Assembly (NCBI GenBank): GCA_034359265.1
Contig: CP136891.1
Span: 86,942,001 to 87,006,000 of the forward strand
Length of the DNA stretch: 64,000 nucleotides
Reading direction: 5' to 3'
DNA from: Canna indica
Taxonomy: Eukaryota; Streptophyta; Magnoliopsida; Zingiberales; Cannaceae
The notes under the pieces were generated by a model, which had not been told where the DNA came from, searched no databases, and worked only from the letters and a program-made list of their open reading frames with translations. Position numbers and translations under genes: made by a program. Shown here one piece after another: positions 11,110 through 24,084 of this stretch. Every line of letters starts with the position of its first letter. Position 1 is the first letter of the stretch.

Positions 11110-14100
11110 CTATGGACCGAGGCGGTAAAGGCCGTCACCCATGAATTGGCCGTCCATGTAAAAGGCAGCGGCGTTGTGTTGATGAAAGCCATCCATCACC
11201 ATGAGTTGCATGTCCTCCGATGGTTTCCAGTGCCTCTTCCTTTGGTTTATGAACCAGTTATTGATTTGCTTCTGATCGAGCCCCGTAGACTCGGCTAGGG
11301 CGATCTTCTCCGATTCCTGCTTGTTATAACAATTAATGGAAAGCCTTATCAGCCATTCTTTGCATTACATACAAACTTAACAAGACATATGTATTCTCTC
11401 TTTCTTTTCAAAGTATACAATCGAATGGAATCGGTGTAATCTTAATGAGGAAAACAAGTAGTGGCCGGGAAATATTGAGAATATCGGGCATACCGATGGA
11501 TATGGCCATTTGTAGTGCAGCTCCCACCACTTGAGTAGTTTCTGGCGAGCTTCCTTGGGCAGCTTTCCTTTCTTCTTCTTCTTGGAGAGCTCTTGCCTGA
11601 GGCTGCTCAAGTAGCCACTATATTTCTTTAGCAGATGGTGCTTCAGCTCTTTGTCCTCAGCGCGCGGATCAATCTCAGGAAGATCAGCTTCCCCGCCGCT
11701 ACCGTCAAGCTCCTCTTCAGAGGATGCAGCACCTTCACATTTTTCATCTGCAGGTTATTTTCCAACACCAAACATATCATTTAGAAATGGAAAAATTAAT
11801 TATATCCAATAACGTACGTCTAGTTGTAATGTGAATTGGACACTACAAGAAAAACAAAACTTAAGAGATTATTACTGTAAATTAGCTTCCGAGAAATCAT
11901 GCATGCATCTACATATCTTCTTAGACTTTCTTCTTAATTACGCTCTATATACAGCCTTAATTTCTTGAACACTAATGAAATAAATATACGTTGGCATGCT
12001 TCAAATATGTTCTTGCCAACCATTGGGCCGGCATATAGTGCAATGACAAGAAAAATATGAGCTAAATATAACATATGGTTCCATTCAGAATGTTAAAAAC
12101 ATAAAAGCATACAGTGCTAAAACAAACATAAAATTTAAGCAATAGATAAAATTTAGGCAATGACAACATGCATATGGTTCTTCTCTTCTTGCAAGCCATT
12201 CACTTAACATGTATAGCTTAGGCAATAGATAAAATTTACAGCCGAAGTTAATGGCACTAGATAACTTCAAATGTGAGCTTTGAAAAGTAAAAAATGCAAT
12301 AGATAGATAACATTCAAAGTTAATGGCACAGTAATTAACTTCACTAAGCGTATGAAGGGTTTTATAAAATGAAAAAGATCCGATTCAAGTACAAGAAAAT
12401 CCAAATTAAGAACAATTATCAAGAGTCATCACAGCAATGTTATCATCCTTAACAATTAGTTTAACCATGACATTCATGCAATACGCATATAATCACAATA
12501 AGGGCTAAGCAAGAAAGGTTAGAATCGAGATCATTCTACAATAGATCATTATGTAGTAGCCGTGTTGAAACCAATTAAACATTTTTGTAATATTAAATAT
12601 ATAACACAAATATGCTATTGATTTTCTTTTGGCTCTAAAGGCATCCAACAAAAAATTACCTCGTCCTGATCGAGTGCAACAAGACAAAATTAATTAAATG
12701 GGTTGAAATTAACAAAAGAAAAGGTCGACCTACGAATATGATCAAATAACTATAAAACTAGAAGGATATATGCTAATTGTTAAGATCATCAAACCAGATG
12801 AGATGTATCATGTATGTTAATATATATAATACATCAATACCAACTAAAATTATTATGGCATATTTCTCATGATGGAAAAGCAGAAAAGCCAATAAATCAT
12901 ATAGTGAAAGACTAAGTGCCGGACGTCAATGCATTAAAGTTATCTGATCACCCGCATATGTATTCAATTGTTTATATTAATGAAAACGAGCAATATTAAG
13001 TCAGTAACTAATATAATATTTCAACCCGGCCACACATTAATATGAACAAATCAAAATAGGTTTGAGCTCCACTGACAGATAATTTGCACGACTAGAGTAG
13101 CATCCTAGATTACTTCATATATGCTATATAAAAGTACAGATCGATCAATGTAAATATATGTATGGAAAGTAATCGAGGATGATCTAGTTTTTCTAATAAA
13201 ATATATAAAAGAGACGATTATTTTCGATGGAGGAGAAGGTTCTCTTTGGAACCCTACGACTACCCCTTGGGTTCTTGTCAGCACCGAAATACCAGCTTAT
13301 TGGCACACACCAACGTGTGGCTTCCTCATTCATTTATATTATATATTAATTAATTAATCACAGGTAGCTAGCTTGTAAGAAGAGGTGTCACTTCTCGTAT
13401 TGCTTTCTTCTTCAAAGTTCAAACATATATATAGCAACCCAAGGAGAGACCAGACAGCGCTGATCTGAAGCTTGGTAGTCAAAAGGGTACATGTTATATA
13501 TGACTTGTCTAAATACCCACATAAGAGAGAATTATTTGCATGTAATGTAGGGAAGGCACAATAAATGCTGCCTAAAAGAGATCAGTGTTCAGTCTTAGTA
13601 AGCGTGAAAGCAGGAAGGTTTCCTCCTCGTAAATATATATATGCATAAACTACGTAAGAGGAAGACATCCTTTCTAGCTCTGCTCTGTTGTCATCCAACC
13701 GTACCCGGTGGCACTGCAGCGTTGCACTGTTGCAGGGGTTAAAAATCTTCAAGACAAAACTACAGTTCTCTCTATCTCTCTCCTCCTTCCAATGGTAGCA
13801 AAGGCTATGTCGACAAAAAGATGCACAGTAGATGAAACCAAGCCCACAGAGAGAGATAAAGGCGGGCAGGCATCACTTGTAGATCTTAATCAGAGATGGG
13901 GACATTGTAATGTTAACGAGTATATTTACCAGAGGAGAAGAGCCTCGACGTCGACGAGGAACTCGTGTTGGTGAGCGCGTTGAACTGCGACTCCACGCTC
14001 TTGAGGAACTCCGTGGCTTCTTGTAATGGCCTCGTTAGTTCTTCTCTGTACTTCACCAGTATATCGCAGTAGGCTTCCTATTTTGTGTATATATACCAAT

Positions 14101-14716
14101 TTGTTAGATTAATTAGCAGCACATGTATTATATTGTGGAGAAGGAGATCGAGTTTAAGGGTTTCGAAACGTTGCCATGAACTGGTCGAGCTCGGGATCGG
14201 AGGAGGGCTCCTGGCGACAGCTCAGGCGTGACTCGAGCTCTCGGGCCAAGGCCGAGAGCCGCTCCGCCACATCCGGCGGCGCTCCTACCTACCGAATAAA
14301 TTAATAAACACCTTAATTAGGATTATGGAGGGGTCAAGCAACCCGCTCGATCACAACATGTTCGATGATTTGAACTACTCCCATACCTTTTGGCAGTCGA
14401 TATAGGCGCCGATGAGGCTGGCATATTGAGGGTGAGACATGATCCGGGCTTTCATGTTGTCTTCCGCATCGCTTGCGGAGATCTCCCCGTGCGACCGGCC
14501 TTGTTGGAGAGAAGAACCAGCTGCGGCTTCGGGTTTAAGTGGCGGAGGCTGGAGGTAAGGCAAGGTGGGAATACTACTGCCGGGATAATAATTCCGGCCG
14601 TACAAGGCGGCGCTCAGCGGCGGAGGAGCCGATGTGGTGGCGGTGCTCGACGATGGAAGGTAGAGGAAAGAGCCCCTTGAGCTGCTTCCGGCGCCGAAGT
14701 GAGAGAGCTCCTCCAT
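11110..14716 (-). CDS. Class I KNOX homeobox transcription factor (five exons)
   Basis: It encodes a predicted 350-residue KNOTTED1-like TALE homeodomain protein. Class I members act in the nucleus, usually as dimers with BELL proteins, to keep shoot meristem cells undifferentiated. Exons: 14716-14387, 14288-14175, 14077-13930, 11747-11494, 11316-11110, all joining in frame. Domain order: KNOX1 (about residues 88-125: [30 protein letters not shown]), KNOX2 (about 140-185: [27 protein letters not shown]), ELK ([20 protein letters not shown]), then the homeodomain with three-residue PYP loop extension and [11 protein letters not shown]. The C-terminus [16 protein letters not shown] resembles the BP/KNAT1 and OSH15 groups. 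The intron after PYPS is at the conserved KNOX position. The start is MEELSHF; an in-frame Met nine codons upstream (14743) looks like leader sequence. Intron 2 appears to use a GC donor. Confidence 0.93.
11748..13929 (-). other. Large third intron of the KNOX gene
   Basis: This 2,182-bp intron separates the KNOX2 exon from the ELK/homeodomain exon. Long introns at this place are common in KNOX genes and can hold cis-regulatory sequence. It includes short direct repeats around 12130-12245 (GGCAATAGATAAAATTTA-like). No other gene is seen in it. Confidence 0.7.
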
Positions 14717-16309
14717 CAAATCCCCAAAGATATAAACGAACAAAAAGAAGATAAATAAAAAAGGATCGAGCTAGTGAAAGAAAGCTGGAGAAAATAGAGA
14801 GAGATAGTGGTTAGCCGGTGGTGTAGGATGAATTATTGCACCTAGGTATTTTATTACAAGAATTAAACGACTGATAAGGAAGAGAGAGAGAGATAGAAAG
14901 AGAGGGAGGACGAAGGAGATGAGGAGAAGAATCAAACGCAATACATACAGGTCGACCCCAAATAGACCCAAGAACTACAGCGCGAGAGAAAGAGAGAGAG
15001 AAGAGTTAGAGAGAGAAGGGAAAGCTAAGTCTGGTGGCTTTCTTTTCCGATGTCAAATCAAGTTGACGGGGAGATGATGTGTGTTTCAGTGGCTACGCTA
15101 GCTGTTATGTGTATCATAAACCTAAAAATGATCATCTGCTAGCTCTAATTAACTCGGCAAATATCCCCTCTTAACCTAATTAATAAAGACCTAATACTAA
15201 TATGGAGAAAACATTAACAAACGGCCGGAAGATCCTTAACTTGAAGAAGCAAGCAAGGATGAGAATTGAGATGAAGGAGGAGGAAGAAGGATATAAATTT
15301 TCCATAAAGTGGCAGCATGTGAGAATGGTGGGGTTGCACTGCGGTACACCGCACGGGACAATAACTCCGTCGCTTGTTCTCCCCCTGACCTGAGAGAGTG
15401 AGAGAGTGAGAGAGTGAGAGCTCCAATTAATGAACATGGAAGCCTTTCGATCTGGTCTCATGCGTGCATGGAGCGGTCGGCAGACGACCGGCACACCATC
15501 CCCATGCTTCGGTGTCCGAAAAGACTTGCTGCTTCCAGCTTCCTTTTCCAAATCACACATACATTTGCATGGGAATTGGTCAAGCTAGCCCTTCTTTTCT
15601 ATATTTCATTAGCAGACGTATGTGCATATCTCTAATTTTTATTATTAATAAAATAATTCTTTTGAGTAAGATTCTCGGAAAAGCAAGTCCAGATATATTA
15701 TAATAAGGTTGGCGAAGGGAGTTCTAATTGGAAAGAAGGGAAGAAAGTAGTGAATAATTTAAAAAATAATTAGGATATGATGCTCCTAAGAAGATAGAAG
15801 TTTTGATTGGAATTACGAGGCTCTAGGTTAGAATAATCATATGCAGGAATACCTAATCTGGTCTCATGACTATATCTAGTCTATGTACTAATTAATTAAC
15901 TTTAATGTTGAACTGTTGTTAATTGTTAATTCACCCGATTATTAATATATATTACATGTGCTAATTAGGTTTAACTTTAATAATTATCAGCACTTTTGCA
16001 TTTCCAAAATGGTAGAAATGAACAAGATTGTGCCAATTAGAAATTAAGAGCAACAGGTGGCTATCTATAAACCTAGTACATACTTTTGCTACATTAATCT
16101 CACGGGAGTTCTTGTTTGCTGTAGAAACAGGTGATTATAATTCAAAATGGCTTTGATCCAAATCCACCTATTGTTATTGGTGGTTTAAATTTCAGTTCTT
16201 CCTCAATAATTATAAAATATTGTAATAATTTGATTTCTATGGTGAATAAAACTCCTAGTTTAGGATTGAATGTTGCTGGTTATGAAATGGTGAAGGGTGC
16301 ACATTCAGA
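14717..16309. promoter_or_regulatory. 5' leader and promoter region of the KNOX gene
   Basis: On the KNOX strand this is 5' leader and promoter. It contains GA/CT-rich tracts at about 14880-14910, 14980-15020 and 15393-15421 (an AGAGTG repeat), features often seen in plant developmental gene leaders. No second gene is supported. 15650-16130 is AT-rich with nothing recognised. Confidence 0.45.
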
Positions 16310-16440
16310 AATCTCTGCCTCCTTTACTCATGAAATTCAAATAGATCCTAACTTAGACTAATCTTCTTTGAAAGAAAGACCTCTGCCTCTCTTACTCATG
16401 GAATTCAAACAGATCCTAACTTAGACTAGTCTTCTTTGAA
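16310..16440. repeat. Tandem duplication of a roughly 67-bp unit
   Basis: Two adjacent units share CTCTGCCTC, a TTACTCATG-AATTCAAA middle, AGATCCTAACTTAGACTA and TCTTCTTTGAAA. The second ends in an A-rich run, so it may be the 3' end of a dead retroelement. No enzyme motif supports this. Confidence 0.75.
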
Positions 16441-16609
16441 AAAAAATAATAATAATCAAAATTTGATGATGATTTCATGCCTAACAAAACACAGCACCGC
16501 ATCACATTTATGCACCACTAGGTACATACATTTACTGGTGTTGTTTCTGTAATTAATGCTATATTGTATGACATGTGTCGAGGATATAATTAGTGCTAAA
16601 TTTATATAT

Positions 16610-16812
16610 GAATTTTTTTAAAAAATAATAATAATTTTATAACATAGTCATTAGTGTACACGAACGCATAATTTATACGTACAAGACACAATTATAATCA
16701 TACATAAATGCAAAGTTAAGCGTATAAAGTATTATAACCAAAGATCAAATCCAAGACTACCTACCAAAGGATACCCAAATATTTAACCACTAAGCTACTA
16801 GAATGGATCGAC
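16610..16812 (-). mobile_element. tRNA-derived SINE-like element
   Basis: Read on the minus strand, an A-box-like TAGCTTAGTGG (16787-16797) is followed about 35 bp later by a B-box-like GGATTTGATCT (16742-16752), then an AT-rich tail ending in A/T runs. This is the layout of plant tRNA-derived SINEs. No clear target duplication was found. Confidence 0.55.
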
Positions 16813-16829
16813 CCTAACCACAGTTAATG

Positions 16830-19280
16830 GGATATATGCAACAATATGGTAACGTCGTGAATTTTAATTAATTCCCTAGATAAATCACCGCATGAAGTGT
16901 TGCTTTTCGCGAAAGATGCAAAACCAATGTGGGATGAGGTAAATGAGATTCTAAAAAGGTAATCACTACATTAATGCTTTGTTGATTCACTAAATTGAGA
17001 TAGGGTTTAGCCTTCTACGGCAAGAAAAATGTATTATGACCAACTACTACACATGCTTGAAGAGCTTATAGGACGAGTTTGATTATTATTCCAAGATCCC
17101 AAATTGCACATGCACGACAGCCGCAAAGTATGCCTATGACCGAAATTCATGGAGAGGGGTCCAACAATGTGTGTTCTTAAGGTATCGCTATGGATGAAAA
17201 GGGTAGTGTGGAAGGAATCTTCGATTTGAAACGAAAGAAATATTTGTCTCTATAGATGTTGTCTTGTACGAGGAACAACAAGAACAAGTTATAAGTAGTC
17301 AGTCTTTTTCTTTAGAATTCACTAAATCAACTTGGAGGCATATCGAACTTCTCGGGCACATCGAATTCTTTAATAGCTACGAAAAATGATAAAAATTCCA
17401 TTGCCCAATCGTGAGAGACCTAGGAGTTTCTCTCACCCACAAAACTTCGTGAACCCAAGTGATAGTAATGCAACCGCCCAACATATTAGCAACAATCGAG
17501 CCCTTCCCTAAGCGGTTTTGCTATGCCAACACTTCTTCCCCCCGAACGCACGAGTCTCTCTCCTTCTTGCCTTTTTCTTTCAACACGAGGAAACGTGCTA
17601 AGCCCACGGAACTGCATATAGTAGCCCAATGATGACAACATGAGCAGCAACAACTCGAGACCACTTTCATCTTCAAATTCTAATCAAAATTCATAGGATT
17701 AGGGAAATAATTATACTATTAATTTTATGATTAAAAATATTCTTTAAAATTTTGTAACTAATAGCATATTATTTATATGATCATATTTCAATTAAAATAG
17801 TATATTGCATTAACATAATATTGTTATAATTATAACTAAAAAGCATATTAATCATTTGAAGTGCGTGTACTTTCTTAGAAATAGATAGTTGGACCAAATA
17901 AATACCTAAATAGTTGTGGGAAGTTATAATGCATGCACGTCAACCAAACGTATTTTTGTCATTTCTAGAAAAAAAATTCATAAGAAAGTTTAATTGACAG
18001 ACGATCCAATCCCAAATAAATTTATTTCCTACGTGAACTGAACACCACGTTAACATGGTTCGATGATTCGGAGTATCAATATATTGCACCAAGGTATATA
18101 TATATATATATATATATAATATTATGGGGGATGATTTCACCGTAATATATATATCCATGCCGGGCAAGTGAATGCTCAATGTGGGTGGGACCCTATTCGT
18201 TGACCCAATTGTCTTCTATTGAATGCCGACTTGACAGGGGGTGTTGAGTTGACCCAACCTCCCTTATTGAGTTATTTCACCTTTGTATAAGCGTAGGAGT
18301 GACTTATCGAATTAACTCACTCCACCTAATAACTCACTCCACCATATAGGCATATATACTATATACATAGCTAGATGCTATATTATTATTATTATTATTA
18401 TTATTAAGTTGTTGTTCTTGTAATTAATCATAGGCATATATATAATTGGCCTTTTGTAATCATGAAAATTAGGACGTCAAGTATTCTCTTTTGGATTTAG
18501 CAATTAGCATGATGGTGTCAACAGAATACAAGAGAAGAGGTAAAGCTGTCGTCGTCTAATATGCAAATATGCAATGCATGGCAGCTGGTTAATTATATGG
18601 GCGAAGAAAAAAGAGAGGCATCAACACGTGTAATGAATCGGACGGCGGATGGGATAATGAATCGGACGTGTAACTAATTTAATCAGGGTAAGCAACGTCT
18701 ACGGGGTTAATTAATTAGCTAGTGTTTAATTAGGGCATTGCTCAGTTAAATAATTCAGAATTAAGTCGTAATTAATTAATTAAGGCTAGCTAGTTAGAAA
18801 TTTATAAAAATGTAAAGGGACGTCAAGTAGTAGAATTAGGCATCTGATTCAATTGTGCAATTGGATTTAGGCCTAATTGTCTAATTGATTGACCACACGC
18901 TCCCTTCCCTTCTTGTGTGCAAAGACCGCTCAACAGTATCTCAATCCATACAGCAGCGCATTTCATTTTTCACATGTTCAAATATTTGTAAATATTATTT
19001 TATTACAAAAATATTCACATGTAATATCAAATGATACGAATTATAAGTATGATTTTATTATTTGATTCCTCGCAAAAAAAAATATTGTTTATAATTAATT
19101 AATTAGCATTTGGTTGGTCGGGAAAAATTAAATAATTGACAATATATATAACGAGTCTTTTTTTTTTTCTTTCCAAACTTGTACTTTAAGTGTGTGCGGA
19201 CTTATTTTGCAGCATTTAGATATTGATCGCAAATAAATTAATTATAACTAACCAAAAATAATAATAATTCATACGCGACA
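16830..19280. other. Intergenic DNA with simple repeats and a decayed stretch
   Basis: 16890-17700 has higher complexity and short coding-like patches on both strands but no family I can name. Simple repeats are (TA)n at about 18095-18118 and (TTA)n at about 18382-18406. The rest is AT-rich with nothing recognised. Confidence 0.4.
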
Positions 19281-19287
19281 AGTCAGT

Positions 19288-19480
19288 GAACCCATTTATG
19301 CTCAAGTGGTAGTAGCATCCAGGTATGTTGCTTAAGTTTTGGATTCAATTCTTAGTCATAGCGCTTTGTGTGTTTTTTTCACGTCTTTGTATATATTGTA
19401 ATACGTTTTGTACGTATATTACTGCATTTACGCTTTGTAATGATTGTATTATAAAATCTTTTTTTTTAAAAAAAAAAAAT
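19288..19480 (+). mobile_element. tRNA-derived SINE-like element
   Basis: An A-box-like TGCTCAAGTGG (19299-19309) is followed by a B-box-like GGATTCAATTC (19341-19351), and the element ends in a T-run then an A-run (about 19459-19480). Only a weak 6-bp candidate target duplication (CAAGTC) is seen around it. Confidence 0.6.
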
Positions 19481-20244
19481 ACTCAGCAAGTCCAATAGCA
19501 AATTAATGATCAAATGCTCCTGGTAATGAACACAATAGACTATACCTGGGTTAAAATATAAGATCCTTGACGACCAATATTACATTTTATTTTAAATTAT
19601 TGGTTAATTAAAGTAATTAATTTGATTCGTAACATCTAATGGACACGCATCATGTTATGAGTCCATATGTTTGTTGCAATGCAACATTCCATTTGGTTGT
19701 ATTTAAGTGTATGTACCTATGTTTTTTTTTTTTTCTAAATGTGCTATCCATGATTGGTGGTAATATATCGTATGTTGTCTAAAAATTTATTATTCGAACC
19801 TTAAGGTGCATTTGGATGAAGGAAATAGATGGAGAATGAAATAGTATTCCATTCCCTCTCTTTATTCATTTGTTTGATTGCACCAACTTAAGTTGAAATA
19901 GATGGGACTCTTGAAATTGATGGGGAATAGTATTATCGATGGAAATGAAATGTTATTCCCAGGGTCAAGGCAAGGAATGTTATTTTTTGTCTATTCCGAA
20001 TGCCTTTTTACTATTTTACCCATCATTATTTGAAAAAATTACCTCAGGTATACATATAATATACCAACCATCCCGCATCCTTCCTTTCGTGAGATCTTCT
20101 TCGGCTAGGCGCACGACGACAACTTCTTGCAGGTAAGATTCTTCTTTCCTCCATCTCCTTTTCTCCGTCAGCTATTTTTTCTCCGTCGCCCCATAATTTT
20201 TCGTCGGTGTTTCCTCGTCTAGCGAACAGAGGTTCGTTCGACGT

Positions 20245-20762
20245 CTCTGGCGCAGAGAGGTCGAGCACCTCTTTCCAAGTAGGGGTGGTAAAATGGGCCG
20301 GCCCGGCACGATAAGGTGGCGTGCCGGCCTGGCCCGGCCCGCTAACTCAGTGGGCCGGAAATTCCCGGCCCGGCCCGCGAGCCCTCTTATTAATTAAAAA
20401 ATTTCTAAAAAAATTATTAAAAAATTATTTAAAATATTTAAGAGACTAAATAAGCATCAAATATGATATTTCACATGAAAAACTCCATAGATTAACTTCA
20501 CATTCAATTTTAAAGTACTAAACAAGTCCTAATCTAGACTTATTTTTTTTTATATATGTTTAGCGGGCCAAACGGGCCGGCCCGCAATGTTATCGGGCCA
20601 GGCCGGGCCGGGCCGATAAGCTTATCGGGCTGATTTTTTCGGCCCGGCCCGCAGTTAACGTGCTGTGCTATCGTGCCGTCCCTATTTCCAAGTGCAAAGA
20701 GAGGCGACCTCTCTCTACGTTAAAGAGAGGTCTCTCTCTGGCTCGACCTCTCTGCGCCAGAG
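20245..20762. repeat. Perfect 21-bp inverted repeat around the nested hAT element
   Basis: The segment 20245-20265 is the exact reverse complement of 20742-20762; both contain the GCGCAGAGAGG/CCTCTCTGCGC core. Without the hAT insertion and its extra target duplication, the arms would be only about 63 bp apart internally and could form a hairpin. Nearby CTCTCT-rich sequence lengthens the pairing imperfectly. Confidence 0.85.
20280..20684. mobile_element. Non-autonomous hAT-type transposon, copy 2 (inverted)
   Basis: This 405-bp element begins TAGGGGTGGTAAAA and is flanked by the perfect 8-bp repeat TTTCCAAG (20272-20279 and 20685-20692). Its sequence is the reverse complement of the element at 865-1340, with the same GGCC-rich ends and AT-rich middle. 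There is no transposase. Confidence 0.92.
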
Positions 20763-21094
20763 AGAGGTCTCTCCTTAGAGAGAGATCGCGTGATTTTAAT
20801 ATGAAAATTAGTTGAAAAATTCATACAATGGAATGCTTGAAAATCAAAATTATTTTATATTATTTTTCATTTTTTTATTATTTTAAAGTAAATATATCAA
20901 ATTTTATTAAGAATGATATTTTGGTAATTTATCTTTGTATTTTGTATCTATTTTTTATGCTAACCAAATAAAATAATCCTATTCTTAGCCTATTTATAAT
21001 GTCAATCAAATAATGTAATATTATTCTAATTTGTCTATTTCATTCATTGTATATTCTTATTCATTATGAATTTACTATCTTCAACAAATGCATT

Positions 21095-24084
21095 CTTAGT
21101 ATTGTCACCTATTGTAATTTTATATTTTTGCAGAATTTGAAGGAGAATATGATTATTTGAAATATTTTATGCTGTTTGTATTGGACGTTGGATTTAAAAA
21201 AACAAAATAGTTAAATTTGATTTCAAGTAAAGTGAGGTATTGATATCCCGTTGGAATAGTGAAAAAATTTAAAAATAATGAATTATCTATTGGGAATTGA
21301 ATAATAATATATTTTAAAAATAAATTTTAACTTTTTATTTTAAAATAAAATATATAATATTTATTGAAATAAACTGAAATTAAAATTTCTTATTACGAAC
21401 AAAACTCAATAGGCTACCTATTGTTATATCGAGAATGTAGTATTGACTATTTGTGTATTTTTTTTTTATGAATTCCTATTTGTGATAGGAATTTTTATTT
21501 TTATTTTTGAAAAATTTTTATGAAAATTTTCATATTAATTATTATGTCGGAATGAATTATTTAAATTTAATTTTACAATTTTTAAATATAATTTAGTATA
21601 ATTAAATTATTAATATTTGACTCATTTATTTTAATCCAAAAAATATAGGATTTGAAAATATGGTATTATTTATGATCTTAATTGATCATCTTATCTAAGA
21701 TCTAAATAAATAGTGAATAAGATATTTATCACATGAGATTCATATCATGATTAATTCTAATTGATTTCATATCTGACCCAAATTATATCATGCGAAACAA
21801 ACGATTTATGAGAAAAAGATCATTCATTTTAATTCAACAATTAATTTTAATAGATTAAAAAACAATAGAAAAATAAGATTCAAACATTGGATGAAGACAT
21901 TTAAATATTTGGGCTAACTCACTTTTAAATGGGCTTATCATTATTAAGAGCCCAAATATATAAATACTTAGCTAATTTTGTTTCTCTTTTTGTGCACGTG
22001 TATTACATGAAAATAAATAAATAATAGAATAAAAAAATAGAATGCATTGCATCAGCAAAGGTTTCGTGTGTATTAATTAATAATTAATGAGATGCGATTA
22101 AATTAAAAAATGAATGATAAAGCAGTGATGAGATGATTAATTAAAAATGGTGATGATGGTGTCAATAATTGGGTGGGGGAGATTGGGCGAAGGTGTTTGA
22201 CTACTTTTGGCAAATGATCTTATCATATCTTGCAATTTGACCTGCTCCATATTCTATCGTATCAGCTAATTAATTTGATCGACCTAGTGCATACAACTTG
22301 CACTTTAACCAATCCAATCAACTTGCAATCACATTACCTTTCTTTACCCAATAAAATCAATATTAATAAATTAGTTATTGAACGTATAAAGAAAACAAAA
22401 ATAATAATTTACAAAGGAATATAATTTAAAATGTAGTAAATTATTTTACCCAATAAAAAAATTGATGCCTTCAAAATTAAAAATATATGTTTAGAGGACA
22501 AAAATTAAAGTAAATATTGAAATGGAAAATTAATAATAACTCAAGTAATTGCTGTTCAATCTAAGTTGTAACAGTTTTTGAATTTTAAATTTTGAATTAA
22601 TACAATTTAATTAAATTGTAACATTATTTAAATAACCAATTAAGCAAATTTGGCATCGCAGTTATGCATATGCATGTGCACATTAATTACTTAAAATTGA
22701 AACATTGTGCGACCAATGATCTGCTGTTTTTTTAAAAAATAAAAATAAAATATTGTGCACTTAATTATTCTGTCATCTAATTTATGATAAGTTTCGAAAT
22801 TTGAATTAAAACAATTCAATTAAATTTATAATAAAAAACTCAAAAATCTCATATATCTAGCATACTTTTTATAAGATTCAAAATGGTAATAAAATCAAGT
22901 TTTCTTACATTTGTAAATATTTATATTGAAGTGGTAAAATAAAAGGAATCATTGTTTAGAAATGAATATCTAAGTTATTTCAACAAATATTATAGGGTAA
23001 ATTACGTTGATTTTATTTGAAGTTTAGTAAAATTACATTAATTTTTTTCTCTATTTATTCATGTGATACTCATCCTAAAGAAAAGATTTGTGTAATTTTT
23101 TTTTATTAATAAAAAAAATTTATGTAATTTTTTATAAAATTCAAAGGATTACGAGATAAAATAAAGAAGAGATCGATACCATTTTTACTAGATCTCAGAT
23201 GAAATCAATATAATTTATCCAATATTATATTACGGGGTGTGAAAAAACAAACTAGCTAGGTTGGGCAAGAAATATGAAAAAAATGAGGAAACGGAGGTGG
23301 AGTGAAAGAAGAAGATCCTGGAGTGGTGTGCAAATCTTCATGTGATGGATGATGAACAGTGAAGCGTAATGTCTCTCTTTCTCTTACTTTTTTTCTCTGA
23401 CACAGATGACACATCTTCGTTGTTTCCACTGCGAGATTCTCGCGGGCTTTGTTCCTCCGACTTGTCTCATCCATCCCATCTCATCTCATCTCATCCTCTC
23501 TCTCTCTCTCTCCACTAATCCATATATATATATAAAATAAATAAATAGCAGCTACTGGATGGACAAAAGCCATGTGATGTGGGCCGTCATGAAATACATG
23601 GCCGCAACAACAACAAAGGGGTTGGTGCCAGTCTTGTCATCATCAAACTTCAACTTGGACGCATGCAAATGCAAATATGCAATCACTAGTTCACTACTAT
23701 ACTTTGCCAATTCCCATCCCTCCTTTTCCTACTCACACCATAATAGATTCCATCTATAATATGGGCCATGTCGACTATTATATAATCCACATCGCTGCAG
23801 GCCTGACAGGCCTGCATGCCCTGTTATATATATTATGGGCTTCAATCATTCATTGCAAACAACTAAAAGAATTCATATATATGAGACCTTTCTTTTTTAT
23901 TAGATGATCAGTTATTCTTTCCAGTACAAAACTTAATAATTCATTCACGAGATACCATGCATGCATGCATGTGAAAGAACACGAGATATCATGCGTAAAG
24001 CTGATGAGATAAGCTTCGTTTGGCTGGCAGATATATGATATATAATTAATGAGGAGCAGATTATTTTATTTAGATCTTAATTAG
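21095..24084. other. AT-rich intergenic DNA
   Basis: No gene is seen. A short CATCT repeat followed by a CT tract lies at about 23475-23511. Very AT-rich stretches (21300-21700, 22400-23200) hold no recognisable element. 23900-24084 is the 3' flank of the PR-1-like gene. Confidence 0.45.

Larger units (their letters stand above)
19805..21094. mobile_element. Harbinger/Tourist-like MITE carrying a nested hAT element
   Basis: The left end AGGTGCATTTGGATGAAG and the right end, read in reverse as GAATGCATTTGTTGAAG, form imperfect inverted tips. TTA stands just outside each, the target duplication of PIF/Harbinger elements. There is no transposase. The middle holds CT-rich DNA forming an inverted repeat, and the hAT element at 20280-20684 has inserted there. 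Exact ends could shift by a few bases. Confidence 0.65.

Noticed and set aside
16890..17700. A higher-complexity stretch with patches that look coding
   Set aside because: Stops are frequent in all frames and no family could be named, so I list it only as decayed intergenic DNA.
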